Positions 36,881 through 46,760 of a stretch of 64,000 nt of DNA are shown in pieces. The position numbers and the translations under genes were made by a program. The stretch is from Ottowia sp. oral taxon 894 (GTDB lineage: Bacteria; Pseudomonadota; Gammaproteobacteria; Burkholderiales; Burkholderiaceae_C), in NCBI RefSeq assembly GCF_001262075.1, contig NZ_CP012073.1, forward strand, positions 434,001-498,000. Reading direction: 5' to 3'. The notes below the pieces were generated by a model, which saw only the letters and a program-made list of their open reading frames with translations, did not search any database and was not told where the DNA came from. Each line of letters opens with the position of its first letter. Positions within the stretch are counted from its first letter, which is position 1.

Positions 36881-38128
36881 TTAGCCGCCGTACACCGGAA
36901 AAGCGCGGGTCAGCTCGGCCACTTTGGCGCGCACGGCGGCCAGGTTGGCTTCGTCGCGCGGGTTGTCGAGCACGTCGGCCACCAGGTGGGCGGTGGCGCG
37001 CGCTTGTTCTTCCTTGAAGCCGCGCGTGGTCATGGCGGGCGTGCCGATGCGCACGCCGCTGGTGATCATGGGCTTTTCGGGGTCGTTGGGGATGGCGTTT
37101 TTGTTGATGGTCATGTGGGCGGCGCCCAGCACGGCTTCGGCTTCTTTGCCGGTGATGCCTTTGGCGCGCAAATCGACCAGCATCACGTGGCTTTGCGTGC
37201 CGCCGCTGACGATGCGCAGGCCGCGCTGCGTGAGTGTTTCGGCCACCACTTTCGCGTTTTTCTTGACCTGTTCGGCGTACTGCCTGAATTCGGGCGAGAG
37301 CGCTTCCTTGAAGGCCACGGCCTTGGCGGCGATCACGTGCATGAGCGGCCCGCCTTGCAGGCCGGGGAAGACGGCGCTGTTGATGGCCTTTTCATGTTCG
37401 GCTTTCATGAGGATGAAGCCCGAGCGCGGGCCGCGCAGGCTTTTGTGCGTGGTGCTGGTCACCACATCGGCGTGCGGCACGGGGTTGGGGTATTGGCCGC
37501 CGGCGATCAGGCCCGCGTAGTGCGCCATGTCCACCATGAAGATGGCACCCACTTCCTTGGCCACGCGGGCAAAGCGCGCCCAGTCGATTTCCAGGCTGTA
37601 GGCGCTGGCGCCGGCCACGATGAGTTTGGGCTTGTGCTCGCGCGCTTTGCGCTCCATGGCGTCGTAGTCGATTTCTTCCTTTTCATTCAGGCCGTAGGAA
37701 ATCACGTTGAACCATTTGCCGCTCATGTTCAGCGCCATGCCGTGCGTCAGGTGCCCGCCTTCGGCCAGGCTCATGCCCATGATGGTGTCACCAGGCTTGA
37801 GAAAGGCCAGAAAGACGGCTTCATTGGCGCTGGCGCCGCAATGCGGCTGCACGTTGGCCGCTTCGGCGCCAAAGAGTTTTTTCACGCGGTCGATGGCCAG
37901 CTGCTCCACCACGTCCACAAATTCGCAGCCGCCGTAGTAGCGCCGGCCGGGGTAGCCCTCGGCGTATTTGTTGGTCAGCTGCGTGCCGGCGGCTTGCAGC
38001 ACGGCGGGCGAGGCGTAGTTTTCGCTGGCGATCAGCTCGATGTGGTCTTCCTGGCGCTGGTTTTCGGCCTCAATGGCGGCCCAGACTTCGGAATCGGTTT
38101 GCGCGATGAGATTGCGGCGGTCGTACAT
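36881..38128 (-). CDS. glyA: Serine hydroxymethyltransferase
   Basis: 415 residues. It interconverts serine and glycine with tetrahydrofolate, supplying one-carbon units. Motifs: [76 protein letters not shown], and the PLP lysine in [14 protein letters not shown] near residue 228. [24 protein letters not shown] is near the end. The start is at [10 protein letters not shown], matching the family length. No upstream glycine riboswitch is apparent. It lies 145 bases downstream of the membrane protein gene on the same strand. Confidence 0.97.
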   Translation of the reverse strand: MYDRRNLIAQTDSEVWAAIEAENQRQEDHIELIASENYASPAVLQAAGTQLTNKYAEGYPGRRYYGGCEFVDVVEQLAIDRVKKLFGAEAANVQPHCGASANEAVFLAFLKPGDTIMGMSLAEGGHLTHGMALNMSGKWFNVISYGLNEKEEIDYDAMERKAREHKPKLIVAGASAYSLEIDWARFARVAKEVGAIFMVDMAHYAGLIAGGQYPNPVPHADVVTSTTHKSLRGPRSGFILMKAEHEKAINSAVFPGLQGGPLMHVIAAKAVAFKEALSPEFRQYAEQVKKNAKVVAETLTQRGLRIVSGGTQSHVMLVDLRAKGITGKEAEAVLGAAHMTINKNAIPNDPEKPMITSGVRIGTPAMTTRGFKEEQARATAHLVADVLDNPRDEANLAAVRAKVAELTRAFPVYGG

Positions 38129-38272
38129 AGGAATGCAAGGTGGTTGGACGGGTCGTTCAGGCCCCGTGGCGGGGCCGCCCAGGCGAGCGGCGAAAACGGC
38201 GGCGCGCTTCCCCGTGGTGTCCACGTCGGCCTCCAAAACCGGTTCTGGCTGTGAACCGGCTTTTTGGCGGCT

Positions 38273-39583
38273 TCATCGCCAGTCGCGCGCGGCGGCGAGT
38301 GTAGCGATTGGGTATGCGGCGGCTGGCGCTCTGGCTGGTGCCGTCTCGCGGCAAGGCAGGGCTTGCATGCGCTGGCGCAGATCCTGCCGCCGGAACTGCC
38401 ACCACAGGCCCGCCGGGCCGCGCTGCATGGGCAGGAGAAAAGCCTGACCGGCAGCGCAAGGCAGCGCGCTGGCGCTTTCTTCCCATAGCTTCAATGGCCC
38501 GCCAGGCACGGCTGCCTGCAATTGGCGCAGTCCACTGGCGGGCTGCACGGCGATGGTGACCGTCACAGGCTGCATCGCCGCCAGCCAGCTGGTGAGCAAG
38601 ATGAGCGCTGCCCACCCGCACAGGGCCAGCATGCCGCCCGTGGTCAATGCCATAAGGCATTGCCAGGCGCGAAAGCGCAGCCTGAACAGCCAAGGCCCCC
38701 GGTCAGAGTTTTGCGGCTCGCACAGCAGCCAGATGAAGGCGGGCGGCCCTGTTACCGCCAAAGCCAGAGCAAACAGCGCAGTGCCAGACCAGGAGCCTGC
38801 CGGCCAGATTAGGGGGTGCGACGGCAGGGCTGCGGTCAGCAGTGGCGCGCCGCTGACCAGCAGCAGCGCGGAAGCCGCCGCGAGACAGCGTGTGCGAGGC
38901 GAATCCAGCAATTGCTCTGGCGCTGCGTGGCGCAGCAAGTCTTGCAGCGGCGGCAGGGCCACGCCCCGCGCGGCCAGCGCCTGCGTCAGCGGCAGGGCTT
39001 GCAGATGGGCCCGCCACTGGCGCAGGCGGTTGGGGCTGCTCCAGTCCGTCAGGCCATTGGACGGCGAGCCGGTTTGCAGCGCAGGCGTGGGCCGTCCTGC
39101 GGGCTGCCACACCTCTAGCGTGAGCCTTTGCCAGCCTGATGGAGTGCGCACGCGCAGGAAGGCCAGGGGCGGCGCGGCGGCGCTGGAGGAGATGACCTCA
39201 TTCCAGCGCCACTGCGCCTTGCCGCTGCGCAGATCGTCCAGGCTGACCGACCAGCTCGTGCTCAGCCCCAGCCAGGCGGCCTGGCGCGGCAGGCCCGTTT
39301 CCACCCGCAAGGTTTGCTCATCCAGCCACAGGCGCTCATCGGCGGATTGGCGCATGCAGCGCCAGACCATCAAACCCCATATCAGCAACAGCGCCAGCAG
39401 CGGTGCGAGCCACCACTCCTCGCGCCATCTCATGTGCGCGATGACGATGACGATTGCCACCATGCCCGCCAGCAGCGCGCCATAAATGACATATACCAGC
39501 CGCATCATCCCCAGAGTCAGCTGATCCAGGCGGCTGGGCGGCGGCGCGGGCGGGCGGCGCCATTCAAAACAGGCGCGGTTCAT
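38273..39583 (-). CDS. Large membrane protein, unknown
   Basis: 436 residues. Two N-terminal hydrophobic helices (about 26-48 and 57-75) are followed by a cytoplasmic or periplasmic domain of some 145 residues with many Trp and Arg, then three helices around 235-330. After that comes a C-terminal soluble region containing AVPGGPLKLWEESASALPCAAGQAFLLPMQRGP. No family motif is recognised. The composition is like that of the other hypothetical membrane proteins of this window. Confidence 0.55.
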   Translation of the reverse strand: MNRACFEWRRPPAPPPSRLDQLTLGMMRLVYVIYGALLAGMVAIVIVIAHMRWREEWWLAPLLALLLIWGLMVWRCMRQSADERLWLDEQTLRVETGLPRQAAWLGLSTSWSVSLDDLRSGKAQWRWNEVISSSAAAPPLAFLRVRTPSGWQRLTLEVWQPAGRPTPALQTGSPSNGLTDWSSPNRLRQWRAHLQALPLTQALAARGVALPPLQDLLRHAAPEQLLDSPRTRCLAAASALLLVSGAPLLTAALPSHPLIWPAGSWSGTALFALALAVTGPPAFIWLLCEPQNSDRGPWLFRLRFRAWQCLMALTTGGMLALCGWAALILLTSWLAAMQPVTVTIAVQPASGLRQLQAAVPGGPLKLWEESASALPCAAGQAFLLPMQRGPAGLWWQFRRQDLRQRMQALPCRETAPARAPAAAYPIATLAAARDWR

Positions 39584-39606
39584 GAAACGGTTCTTTCATG
39601 GAAGCA

Positions 39607-39698
39607 CATCAAAGAAAGGAGCAAATTTGATGGGTCTTAAATGGCGATCGCGCCCGTTTGGCGGGGAGGTATCGCTATGAACAAAGGAGCGAAATTCA
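39607..39698 (+). repeat. 90-bp interspersed repeat, family A copy 12 (variant core)
   Basis: Arms are kept (AAAGAAAGGAGCAAATTTGA and TGAACAAAGGAGCGAAATTC) but the core has changed: where CACTAGGACATCACGCTAT is expected it reads GCGGGGAGGTATCGCTAT. It lies upstream of the siderophore receptor gene. Confidence 0.65.
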
Positions 39699-39853
39699 TC
39701 ATTTTCCTGCCGTTTCATTGCCAGACCAATCCGCTTTTTGTAGCGCAAATGAAAACGGCCGGGGCGGCCCGCGCACAAAAAATACCCGGCGGCTTGAAAT
39801 GAAAACGCCTGTCATCTGAAAATCGCACCTTTTTGAACAAAAGGAAACAGAGC

Positions 39854-42157
39854 ATGAGCAAGACATGGCATTTGCGCGCCGTAGCCGGCGCGGCCGCGCT
39901 GCTGGCGGCGCAAGGCGCGCTGGCGCAAGCGGCGCCCACAGGGCAAACGGCACAAAACGCAGCCGATGACAAAACGCCCACCCTGCAAGAGGTGAAAGTG
40001 GTCGATACCGCCGAGCAGGCCTGGAAGCAGGCGCCGGGCGTGTCCACCATCACGCGGCAAGACTTGCAAACGCCCCCGGCGGGCGACTTGGCCGAAGTGG
40101 TGCGCAAGCAGCCGGGCGTGAACCTCACGGGCAACTCCACCAGCGGCCAGCGCGGCAACAACCGGCAGATTGACTTGCGCGGCATGGGGCCTGAAAACAC
40201 GCTCATCCTGATTGACGGCAAGCCCGTGCACAGCCGCAACTCGGTGCGCTACGGCTGGCGCGGCGAGCGCGACACGCGCGGCGACATGAACTGGGTGCCC
40301 GCCGATGCCGTGGAAAAAATCGAAGTGCTGCGCGGCCCCGCCGCCGCCCGCTACGGCAGCGGCGCAGCCGGCGGCGTGGTGAACATCGTCACCAAACCCA
40401 TTCCTGACAAGCTGGGCGGCAGCGCCAGCGTGTACTACCAGCACCCGCAAGACTCGCGCGATGGCGGCTCCAAGCGCGCCAGCGTCAGCCTGGCCGGCCC
40501 CATCTCGCCCATGCTGGGCTTTCGCGTGAACGCCAACATCGCCAAAACCGGCGCGGACGCCTGGGACATCAACCGGGGCCACGCCTCCACCCGCACGGGC
40601 ATCTACCGGGGCACCTTCCCCGCCGGGCGCGAAGGCGTGCGCAACCGCGACGTGGCCGGCCGCCTGTCGCTCAAGCCCTCGGAGCGCCACACCATTGACC
40701 TGGACGCCTCTTTCAGCCGCCAGGGCAACATCTACACGGGCGACACGCAAAACACCAACAACTTCACCACCGACGCGCGCGGCCGCCTGGTGGCCACCTC
40801 GCAGCGCGTGCTGGACGCCATCGGCTCTGAAACCAACCGCATGTACCGCAGCGCTTTTGCCCTCACGCACAAAGGGCGCTACGACTTCGGCAGCTCGCAA
40901 GCCTGGCTGCAATACGAAAGCACGCGCAACACCCGCATGGACGAAGGGCTGGCCGGCGGCACCGAAGGGCTGTTTTCCAGCAACCACTTCAGCACCGCCA
41001 AACTGGAAGCGCTCACCGCCCACGGCGAAGCCAGCGTGCGCGGCCGCTGGGGCAGCCTGGCCCACATGATGACCGTGGGCGCGGAATGGGCGCACCAGAA
41101 ATTCAGCGACCCCAACTCCATGTCGCAAGCCGCCACCGAAGGCGGGCGCGTGCCCGGCATCGCCGTCCGGGGGCGCAGCAGCGAAATCAGCGCGCGCATC
41201 GCCTCCGTGTTCGTTGAAGACAACATCGAACTCACCCGCGCCACCCTCATCACCCCCGGCCTGCGGCTGGACCACCACAGCAAGGCGGGCGGCAACGTCA
41301 GCCCCTCGCTCAACCTCTCGCACGACTTCACAGACCGCCTCACGCTCAAAGCCGGCGTGGCGCGCGCCTACAAAGCGCCCAACCTCTACCAGCTCAACCC
41401 CAACTACCTGCTCTACAGCCGGGGCATCGGCTGCTGGGGCGGCCACGGCTCGTGCTACCTGCAAGGCAACCCCGACCTGAAGGCCGAAACCAGCATCAAC
41501 AAAGAGCTGGGCATCGAATACACGGACGACACCGTCCAGGCCGGCGCCACCCTGTTCCACAACGACTACCGCAACAAAATCGAAGCGGGCCACGACATCG
41601 TGGGCAACGCCACCGGCGGCACGGGCCCGTACGCCAACTCCGAAATCTTCCGCTGGAGCAACACGCCCAAAGCCGTCATCTCCGGTCTGGAAGGCACCTT
41701 CAGCTACCGCTTCAGCCCCGCGCTGACCTGGCGCAACAACTTCACCTGGATGCTGCAAAGCAAGAACAAGCTCACCGACGAGCAGCTGTCCATCATCCCG
41801 AAATACACCCTCAACTCGCGCCTGGACTACAAGGCCCTGCCCGCGCTGGACGTGTTCGCCGCCGTCACCTTCTACGGCCGCCAAAAGCCCAACAAATACG
41901 ACTACCAGGGCCTGCCGCTCACCGGCGAAGAAACCCGCAGCCTCAAGCCCTACGGCCTGGTCAATGTGGGCGGGCAATACGCCTTCACGCCCGGCATCGC
42001 CCTCTCGTTCGGCATCAACAACCTGTTTGACAAGCGCCTCTACCGCATGGGCAACGCCATCGGCGTGAACCGCCCGCGCACCATCTACGGCGCAGGCGCG
42101 GCCACCTACAACGAGCCGGGCCGCTCGTTCTACGTGGGCCTGTCGGCGCGCTTTTGA
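39854..42157 (+). CDS. TonB-dependent siderophore receptor, FepA-like
   Basis: 767 residues. A signal peptide ends in ALAQA (about residue 25). A TonB-box-like region TLQEVKVVD precedes the plug domain: QRGNNRQIDLRGMGPENTLILIDGKPVHSRNS, and VEKIEVLRGPAAARYGSGAAGGVVNIVTK is the canonical plug ending. The rest is a 22-strand barrel ending in SFYVGLSARF with the terminal Phe needed for outer-membrane insertion. The LxGxxRNxxQIDxRGMGPxNTLxLxDG pattern and the pair of cysteines in the WGGHGSCYLQ loop fit catecholate (FepA/PfeA-type) receptors. AAAGGAAACAGAGC gives the ribosome binding site. No siderophore biosynthesis genes or TonB are in the window. Confidence 0.9.
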   Translation: MSKTWHLRAVAGAAALLAAQGALAQAAPTGQTAQNAADDKTPTLQEVKVVDTAEQAWKQAPGVSTITRQDLQTPPAGDLAEVVRKQPGVNLTGNSTSGQRGNNRQIDLRGMGPENTLILIDGKPVHSRNSVRYGWRGERDTRGDMNWVPADAVEKIEVLRGPAAARYGSGAAGGVVNIVTKPIPDKLGGSASVYYQHPQDSRDGGSKRASVSLAGPISPMLGFRVNANIAKTGADAWDINRGHASTRTGIYRGTFPAGREGVRNRDVAGRLSLKPSERHTIDLDASFSRQGNIYTGDTQNTNNFTTDARGRLVATSQRVLDAIGSETNRMYRSAFALTHKGRYDFGSSQAWLQYESTRNTRMDEGLAGGTEGLFSSNHFSTAKLEALTAHGEASVRGRWGSLAHMMTVGAEWAHQKFSDPNSMSQAATEGGRVPGIAVRGRSSEISARIASVFVEDNIELTRATLITPGLRLDHHSKAGGNVSPSLNLSHDFTDRLTLKAGVARAYKAPNLYQLNPNYLLYSRGIGCWGGHGSCYLQGNPDLKAETSINKELGIEYTDDTVQAGATLFHNDYRNKIEAGHDIVGNATGGTGPYANSEIFRWSNTPKAVISGLEGTFSYRFSPALTWRNNFTWMLQSKNKLTDEQLSIIPKYTLNSRLDYKALPALDVFAAVTFYGRQKPNKYDYQGLPLTGEETRSLKPYGLVNVGGQYAFTPGIALSFGINNLFDKRLYRMGNAIGVNRPRTIYGAGAATYNEPGRSFYVGLSARF

Positions 42158-42220
42158 GAGCCAGTCCGGAGCCTGGCCGCAAGGGGCAAACCGCAGACGG
42201 ATTTGCCTGTGACCCCGCGA
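42158..42220. repeat. Half copy of hairpin repeat, family B
   Basis: AGCCAGTCCGGAGCCTGGCC and GCAAGGGGCAAACCGCAGAC match the left half of family B. It directly follows the receptor stop and precedes two family A copies. Confidence 0.5.
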
Positions 42221-42362
42221 AAATTTGCAAGGCCACAGACCGCCAGCCTCTCGAACAAAACCTTCCGGCAAGCCGCCGCATCCCTTGGCAGGAAGCGGCA
42301 GCTTTCTTCTGCCTCCTGAACGCCAGCATGGCCTGCGTTTCACCGGATCAGCCGCCGCATCA

Positions 42363-42456
42363 CATCAAAAACAAGAGCGAATTCGAGTGCACGAAAAATA
42401 GCATCTGCGCCCATTCCACTAGGACATCACGCTATGAATCAAGGAGCGAATCAAGG
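42363..42456 (+). repeat. 90-bp interspersed repeat, family A copy 13
   Basis: Plus-oriented and near consensus: ATCAAAAACAAGAGCGAATTC, core CCACTAGGACATCACGCTAT, GAATCAAGGAGCGAATC. Confidence 0.93.
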
Positions 42457-42611
42457 CTTGTTTCCCGCTTCGCCACAGCCGTGCGGGCTGCTTTGCATGG
42501 GCACCGGGCAGCGTCAAAAAACGAATGCCTGACGCGCGCGGGCAAAGCCGTCTTGACTGGATGGGGCGGCATGCCTGCCGCCCCTTGCGGCCAGGTGATG
42601 AAGGCCAGAAG

Positions 42612-42704
42612 GCATCAAAAACAAGAGCGAATACAAGGGGTAGAAAAGTGGCTTTCGCGCCCGTTGCACTAGGACCTGTCGCTATGGATTCAAGAGCATA
42701 AAAC
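42612..42704 (+). repeat. 90-bp interspersed repeat, family A copy 14
   Basis: Plus-oriented: GCATCAAAAACAAGAGCGAA, core GCACTAGGACCTGTCGCTAT, right arm GGATTCAAGAGCATAAAAC. It follows copy 13 in the same direction with 155 bases between. The gap 42705-42932 holds no gene. Confidence 0.9.
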
Positions 42705-42932
42705 TCGCGTCTCCATGAAGCGCCCGCCACTTGCGTCAGGTATTTCAGACCCGGCCCGCAGCCATTTCCTGTTCTTTCTCAGGGCCTGTTCTCCAATCAA
42801 GCCAAGCGTCGAAAGCTGGTGATCTTGACGAATGCATCAACCGATGCCTCGCCAAGCGCAGCGTCCTTGCTCAGCCAGGCCAAAGACCTTTCAGCAATTC
42901 AGCGCTTGGGCGGTGCCTTGATGCTGTGCCGC

Positions 42933-43676
42933 TCATGGCGTCTGATCATTTGCACATTCTCCAGCTGCCCAGTCCACGGCCGCGTCGAACAGGCGCAGGC
43001 CGGCTTCGGAGAGGTTGGTGAAGCTGGCGTTGTCCAGAAAGAACATGACGCGCCGGGCCGGGGCCAGGGTTTCGTAGTCCATCGTCGCGCCTTTTTCGTA
43101 GCCGAAGAGGGCCGCTTTTTCGGGCTGGCCGTAGAGCGTGGCGATGGTGGCGGCGCCCAGGCCCGGCTTGCCCCAGCTCATGGGGGCCTGTTTCACATAC
43201 ACATTGGCCGCGCCGGCGGGCAGCCCTGCCGACAGAGGGTGCGGCGCATTGACCAGCCACAGGTAGCGCTCTTTTTCGGCTTCGCCGTAGTCGGCGCCGC
43301 TGCGCTTGCCGGTCATGGCTAGGTCATCGAGCAAGTCGTTTTCCCAGGTCAGCAGCGGTACAGCAAGCTGCCGCCAGCCGGGGTGGACGTTTTTGGCCGC
43401 CACGGTGGAGGAGATGATGACCAGCGCCATGCCTTGCGCGGCTTGCGGCGCGGCGTCTTGCCCGGCCAGCGTCACGGCCCAGCCGCGCCGGGTCAGATGC
43501 TGGCGGATGGCTTCGTCCACGGCGGCGTGGGGGCCGCCCGTCTGGCCCAGCAGCAGGGCGCGGCGGGCGGCGGGCGCGTCGCCCGCATTGGATGCGTCGC
43601 TTGGCCGGGCGCGGCTTGCGGCGGGCAGCAAGGTCAGGGCAGCGAGGGCGGCCAGATGGTGTCGGCGTGTGGTCAT
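42933..43676 (-). CDS. Exported protein, unknown
   Basis: 247 residues. The N-terminus TTRRHHLAALAALTLLPAAS is a signal peptide with two arginines, so Tat export is possible. RRALLLGQTGGPHAAVDEAIRQHLTRRGWAVTLAGQDAA and QGMALVIISSTVAAKNVH look like alternating strands and helices of a flavodoxin- or amidotransferase-like fold. GADYGEAEKERYLWLVNAPHPLSAGLPAG and a final strand RRVMFFLDNASFTNLSEAGLRLFDAAVDWA follow. No catalytic motif is certain. It sits between the two receptor genes, so a link with metal uptake is possible but unproven. Confidence 0.6.
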   Translation of the reverse strand: MTTRRHHLAALAALTLLPAASRARPSDASNAGDAPAARRALLLGQTGGPHAAVDEAIRQHLTRRGWAVTLAGQDAAPQAAQGMALVIISSTVAAKNVHPGWRQLAVPLLTWENDLLDDLAMTGKRSGADYGEAEKERYLWLVNAPHPLSAGLPAGAANVYVKQAPMSWGKPGLGAATIATLYGQPEKAALFGYEKGATMDYETLAPARRVMFFLDNASFTNLSEAGLRLFDAAVDWAAGECANDQTP

Positions 43677-43933
43677 GATGTGAAAAGCGCCAGGCGCAAG
43701 ACGATGGAGGGGGCAAGGGCAGGCTTGCGGGAGCGGTTCAAAGTCTGCCTGCGAACGGGTTCTGAAGCCGCTGGTTATCCGCTATTGGTTTGATAGCTCC
43801 AGGTCCCGTGAAATTGGGCGGAAGAGACGTTTTCTGGGGAACTGAATTTGCTCTCGGAAAAGGAGTGAAACGCGCACAGCCCGGGCCGGTTCCGGCTTGC
43901 GCGTTTCACGCCTGCGAGCCGCTTTGAGCCGCT

Positions 43934-46181
43934 TCAGAACTCGAACCCTGCCGTGAGCGACACCTGGCGCGCGTCGCCCAGGGCCAGGCCGAATTCGTTC
44001 ACGCTGGAGGTGTAGTAGGTGCGGTCAAACAGGTTCTTCACATTCAGCTGGAACTTGACTTTGCGGCCCTGAATGGGCGTTTCATACGTGGCAAACAGGT
44101 TGGCCACGGTGTAGGAAGGCAGCCAGAAGGTGTTGGCCGAGTCGCCCGCGCGCTTGCCCGCGTAGCGCACGCCCGCGCCCAGGCGCAGCTGGCCTTGCCC
44201 CCAGAGCTGGCCGGCGTTGTAGACGGCGTTGGCCGAGGCGGTGACGCGGGCGGCGTTCCACAAACGGTTGCCCTGGAATTTGGGGTCGCGGGTGGTTTTG
44301 GCGTCAATCAGCGCCAGGCTGCCAATGAAGCTCCAGCGCGGGTTGATTTCGCCGGCCACGTCCAGCTCGATGCCGCGCGAGCGGGCCGCGCCGGAGGTGC
44401 GCCATTCGGTCAAGCCCGTGTTCTGGTTGAACTGCGAGACGAGCACGCTTTTCTTGCGGATGTCAAAAAGCGCCAGCGTGCCGGTCAGGCCGCCCGCGCT
44501 TTCGTATTTGGCGCCCACTTCCCAGGACTTGCCGCTTTCGGGCTTGACGCTGGAGTCAATCAGCCCGCTGGAGTGCGGGGCGATGGTGGAGATGGGTTTG
44601 AGCGACTGGCTGTAGCTGGCGTAGAGCGAGACGGCGGGCGTGAGCTTGTAGACCACGCCCAGGCGGGGCAGCCATTTGCCGTCGCGGGTGTTGGTGTTGA
44701 GCTTGAAGGGGCGGCCCCGGCCCGCGCGCTGCGCCCAGTGCAGGTAGCGCGCGCCGGCGGTGACGATCCACTGGCGGTTCAGGTGGATGGCGTCCTGAAA
44801 GAAAAGCGAGTGGTTGTGCAGCAGGTCGCGCTGGTCGCTGTCGCCAGCCACAACGGTTGTGCCCGGCCGCACGCGGCCATACACGGGGTTGAGGTAGCTG
44901 AAAGCGTTGTCCACGCCGCCGCGAATCATGTCGGCGCGGTAAATCTTGCGGTATTCGGCGTCCATGCCGAATTGCATGTCGTGCTGCATGCCGCCCAGCC
45001 TGGTGCTGCCGTCGATGTAGGCGGTGCCGTAGCTGTCGGCGCTGAGCGCGCCCCGGGTGCCGTCGGCGCGGCGGCGCAGCAGGCCGGTGGCGGTGTTGAT
45101 GCCCAGCAGGCGCAGCTGGTTGGCGTCATACGTTTCGCGGTTGTAGCTCAGGCTCACGTGGCCCGACCAGCCGGGCGTGATGCGGTGATCCAGCGAGAAC
45201 TGCGCCAGGTGGCTCTTGCCCTTCATCTGGTTGAACGGCTCGTCCAGGCGGCGCGTGGCGGGAATGTCCAGCGGCTTGTTCGTGCGCGGGTCCAGCGCGG
45301 TGCCACGGTCAAACGGCACGTTGTAGTCACGGAATTCGTACCAGAGCACGGCTTGCGTGTCGCGCCCGTACCAGGCCAGCGAAGGGGCCAGCAGCACGTC
45401 GCGCCGCTTGCCGAAGTTGCGCCAGTAATCTTCATTCGTGTAGTCGGCCACCAGGCGCCAGGCCAGGCCGCTGTCGGCCACGGGGCCGGTGGCATCCAGC
45501 AGCAGCCCCGCGCCGTTGCGGCCGCGCCCGTAGCTGGAGCCGCTCACGCTCAGGGCCGTGCGCGGCTGCATTTGGGGCTTTTTGCTCACCACGTTCACCA
45601 CCCCGCCCGGATCCATGATGCCGTAGAACATGGAAGACGGCCCTTTGAGCACCACCACGCTTTCGGCGGCGGCGTTCATGCCACGGCCCTGCACCAGCGG
45701 CATGCCGTTATGCATGATGGAGCCGTCGCGGTTGCCGCCAAAGCCGCGCTTGAGGATGGTGTCTTGCGTGCCCGCCAGCGTGTTGCCTTGCGTGATGCCG
45801 CTGACGTTCATCAGCGCATCGTCCATGTAGCGCGGGCGCTGGTCGCGCAGCACCTGGGCGGAGACGGCGTTGGTCACTTGCGGCACTTCCAGCACAGGGG
45901 CCAGCGAGCGCAGCGTGGACGCATCGGGCACGGGCTGGTAGCTGCTTTCATGCTCCACCGGCACAGGCGCGGCGCCCCACCACCGTGACAGCGCCCAGCG
46001 TGCCGGCGCTGCCGCCGCCCGCTGCGTCGCCAGCGGTGACCTCCTCGTCCGCGCCGTCACTTTGAAGCGCGGAAGCATCAAAAGCAGCCGCAGCCGTTTG
46101 CGCGCAAGCCAGCGCGGGCAGCAAAACAATGGCCGCGCAAATGCCGCGCAACGCGAAACCAGGCGAATGGAATAAAGCCAT
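43934..46181 (-). pseudogene. TonB-dependent siderophore receptor with frameshift
   Basis: A complete receptor of about 750 residues except for one frameshift. The signal sequence MALFHSPGFALRGICAAIVLLPALACAQ starts at 46181 and reads to GAVTVVGRR. The rest, from VEHESSYQPVPDASTLRSLAPVLEVPQVTNAVSAQVLRDQRPRYMDDALMNVSGITQGNT to the terminal LTAGFEF, is in another frame. Removing one G from the GGGG at 45975-45978 restores the join (TVVGAAPVPVEHES). LKRGFGGNRDGSIMHNGMPLVQGRGMN and VLKGPSSMFYGIMDPGGVVNVVSKKP are typical of FhuA/FpvA-type hydroxamate siderophore receptors. It could be a recent mutation, phase variation or a sequencing error. Confidence 0.82.
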
Positions 46182-46264
46182 GATGAATGCGAAGAAATGA
46201 AATCGATGAAATTGAAAAACGCCGCCCGCGCAGGGTCTGGCGGCGGGCAGCGGCGCATGAAGCG

Positions 46265-46289
46265 CGGTTATTTTCATTCGCATTGCATT
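46265..46289 (-). promoter_or_regulatory. Possible Fur box
   Basis: On the minus strand GCAATGCGAATGAAAATAAC resembles the repeated NATWAT hexamers bound by Fur and lies about 85-110 bases before the receptor start. Resemblance is partial. Confidence 0.3.
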
Positions 46290-46589
46290 TTTTTTGCCAT
46301 TCACGATGAGATGACACAAATGCAAGCTGCGGCATTGCCGCGCAGGCAAACGTCAAGCTCATCTGAAAGCGGTGTTCGTGCGCTCAGCGCTGAATTTCTG
46401 AACAGGCTTTCAGGACGGCCTTTTTTCTTGAACTTTCAAAGCGCAAGAGCAATGCCCGCAGCATGAAGATGAAGCGGCTCCGCCCTCATTCTTTGCCTGG
46501 CTTTTGCGCTGGCCAGGCGTCAGACGCCGTCTGCTCCCGTTCCGCCCACGCGGCCAGTCTGCTTTTCGTCTGGCGCAGGCGCTTGGGTT

Positions 46590-46681
46590 GTCAAAAAACA
46601 GGAGCGAATAAAAAGGCCATGAAACGGCATTTGCGCAGTTTCTTCTAGGACCTCATGCTATTGTTTCAGGAGCTGATCTGG
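46590..46681 (+). repeat. 90-bp interspersed repeat, family A copy 15
   Basis: Plus-oriented: GTCAAAAAACAGGAGCGAAT, core TTCTAGGACCTCATGCTATT, right arm diverged (TTTCAGGAGCTGATCTGG). It lies beyond the etfA terminator. Confidence 0.88.
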
Positions 46682-46706
46682 CTCGCTTTCTGGTTCTGGC
46701 AGGCAT

Positions 46707-46737
46707 AAAAAAAGCACCGCGCGGAGGCGGTGCTTTT
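46707..46737 (-). terminator. Terminator of etfBA
   Basis: On the minus strand AAAGCACCGC pairs with GCGGTGCTTT and is followed by a T-run. It lies 24 bases past the etfA stop. Confidence 0.9.
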
Positions 46738-46760
46738 CATTGACGGCGGCGCTGCGGGGT

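Noticed and set aside
36881-38272. Glycine riboswitch for glyA
   Set aside because: The leader of about 140 bases shows no tandem aptamer-like structure by eye.
39700-39853. Fur box before the intact siderophore receptor
   Set aside because: Only scattered AATGAAAA stretches are seen; no convincing array of Fur hexamers.
39812-42343. An 843-codon open frame antisense to the siderophore receptor
   Set aside because: Composition is shadow-like (Val/Ala/Gly/His-rich) and the plus strand encodes an unmistakable receptor.
44195-45988. A long plus-strand frame opposite the frameshifted receptor
   Set aside because: No motifs; mirrors the codon bias of the minus-strand receptor.
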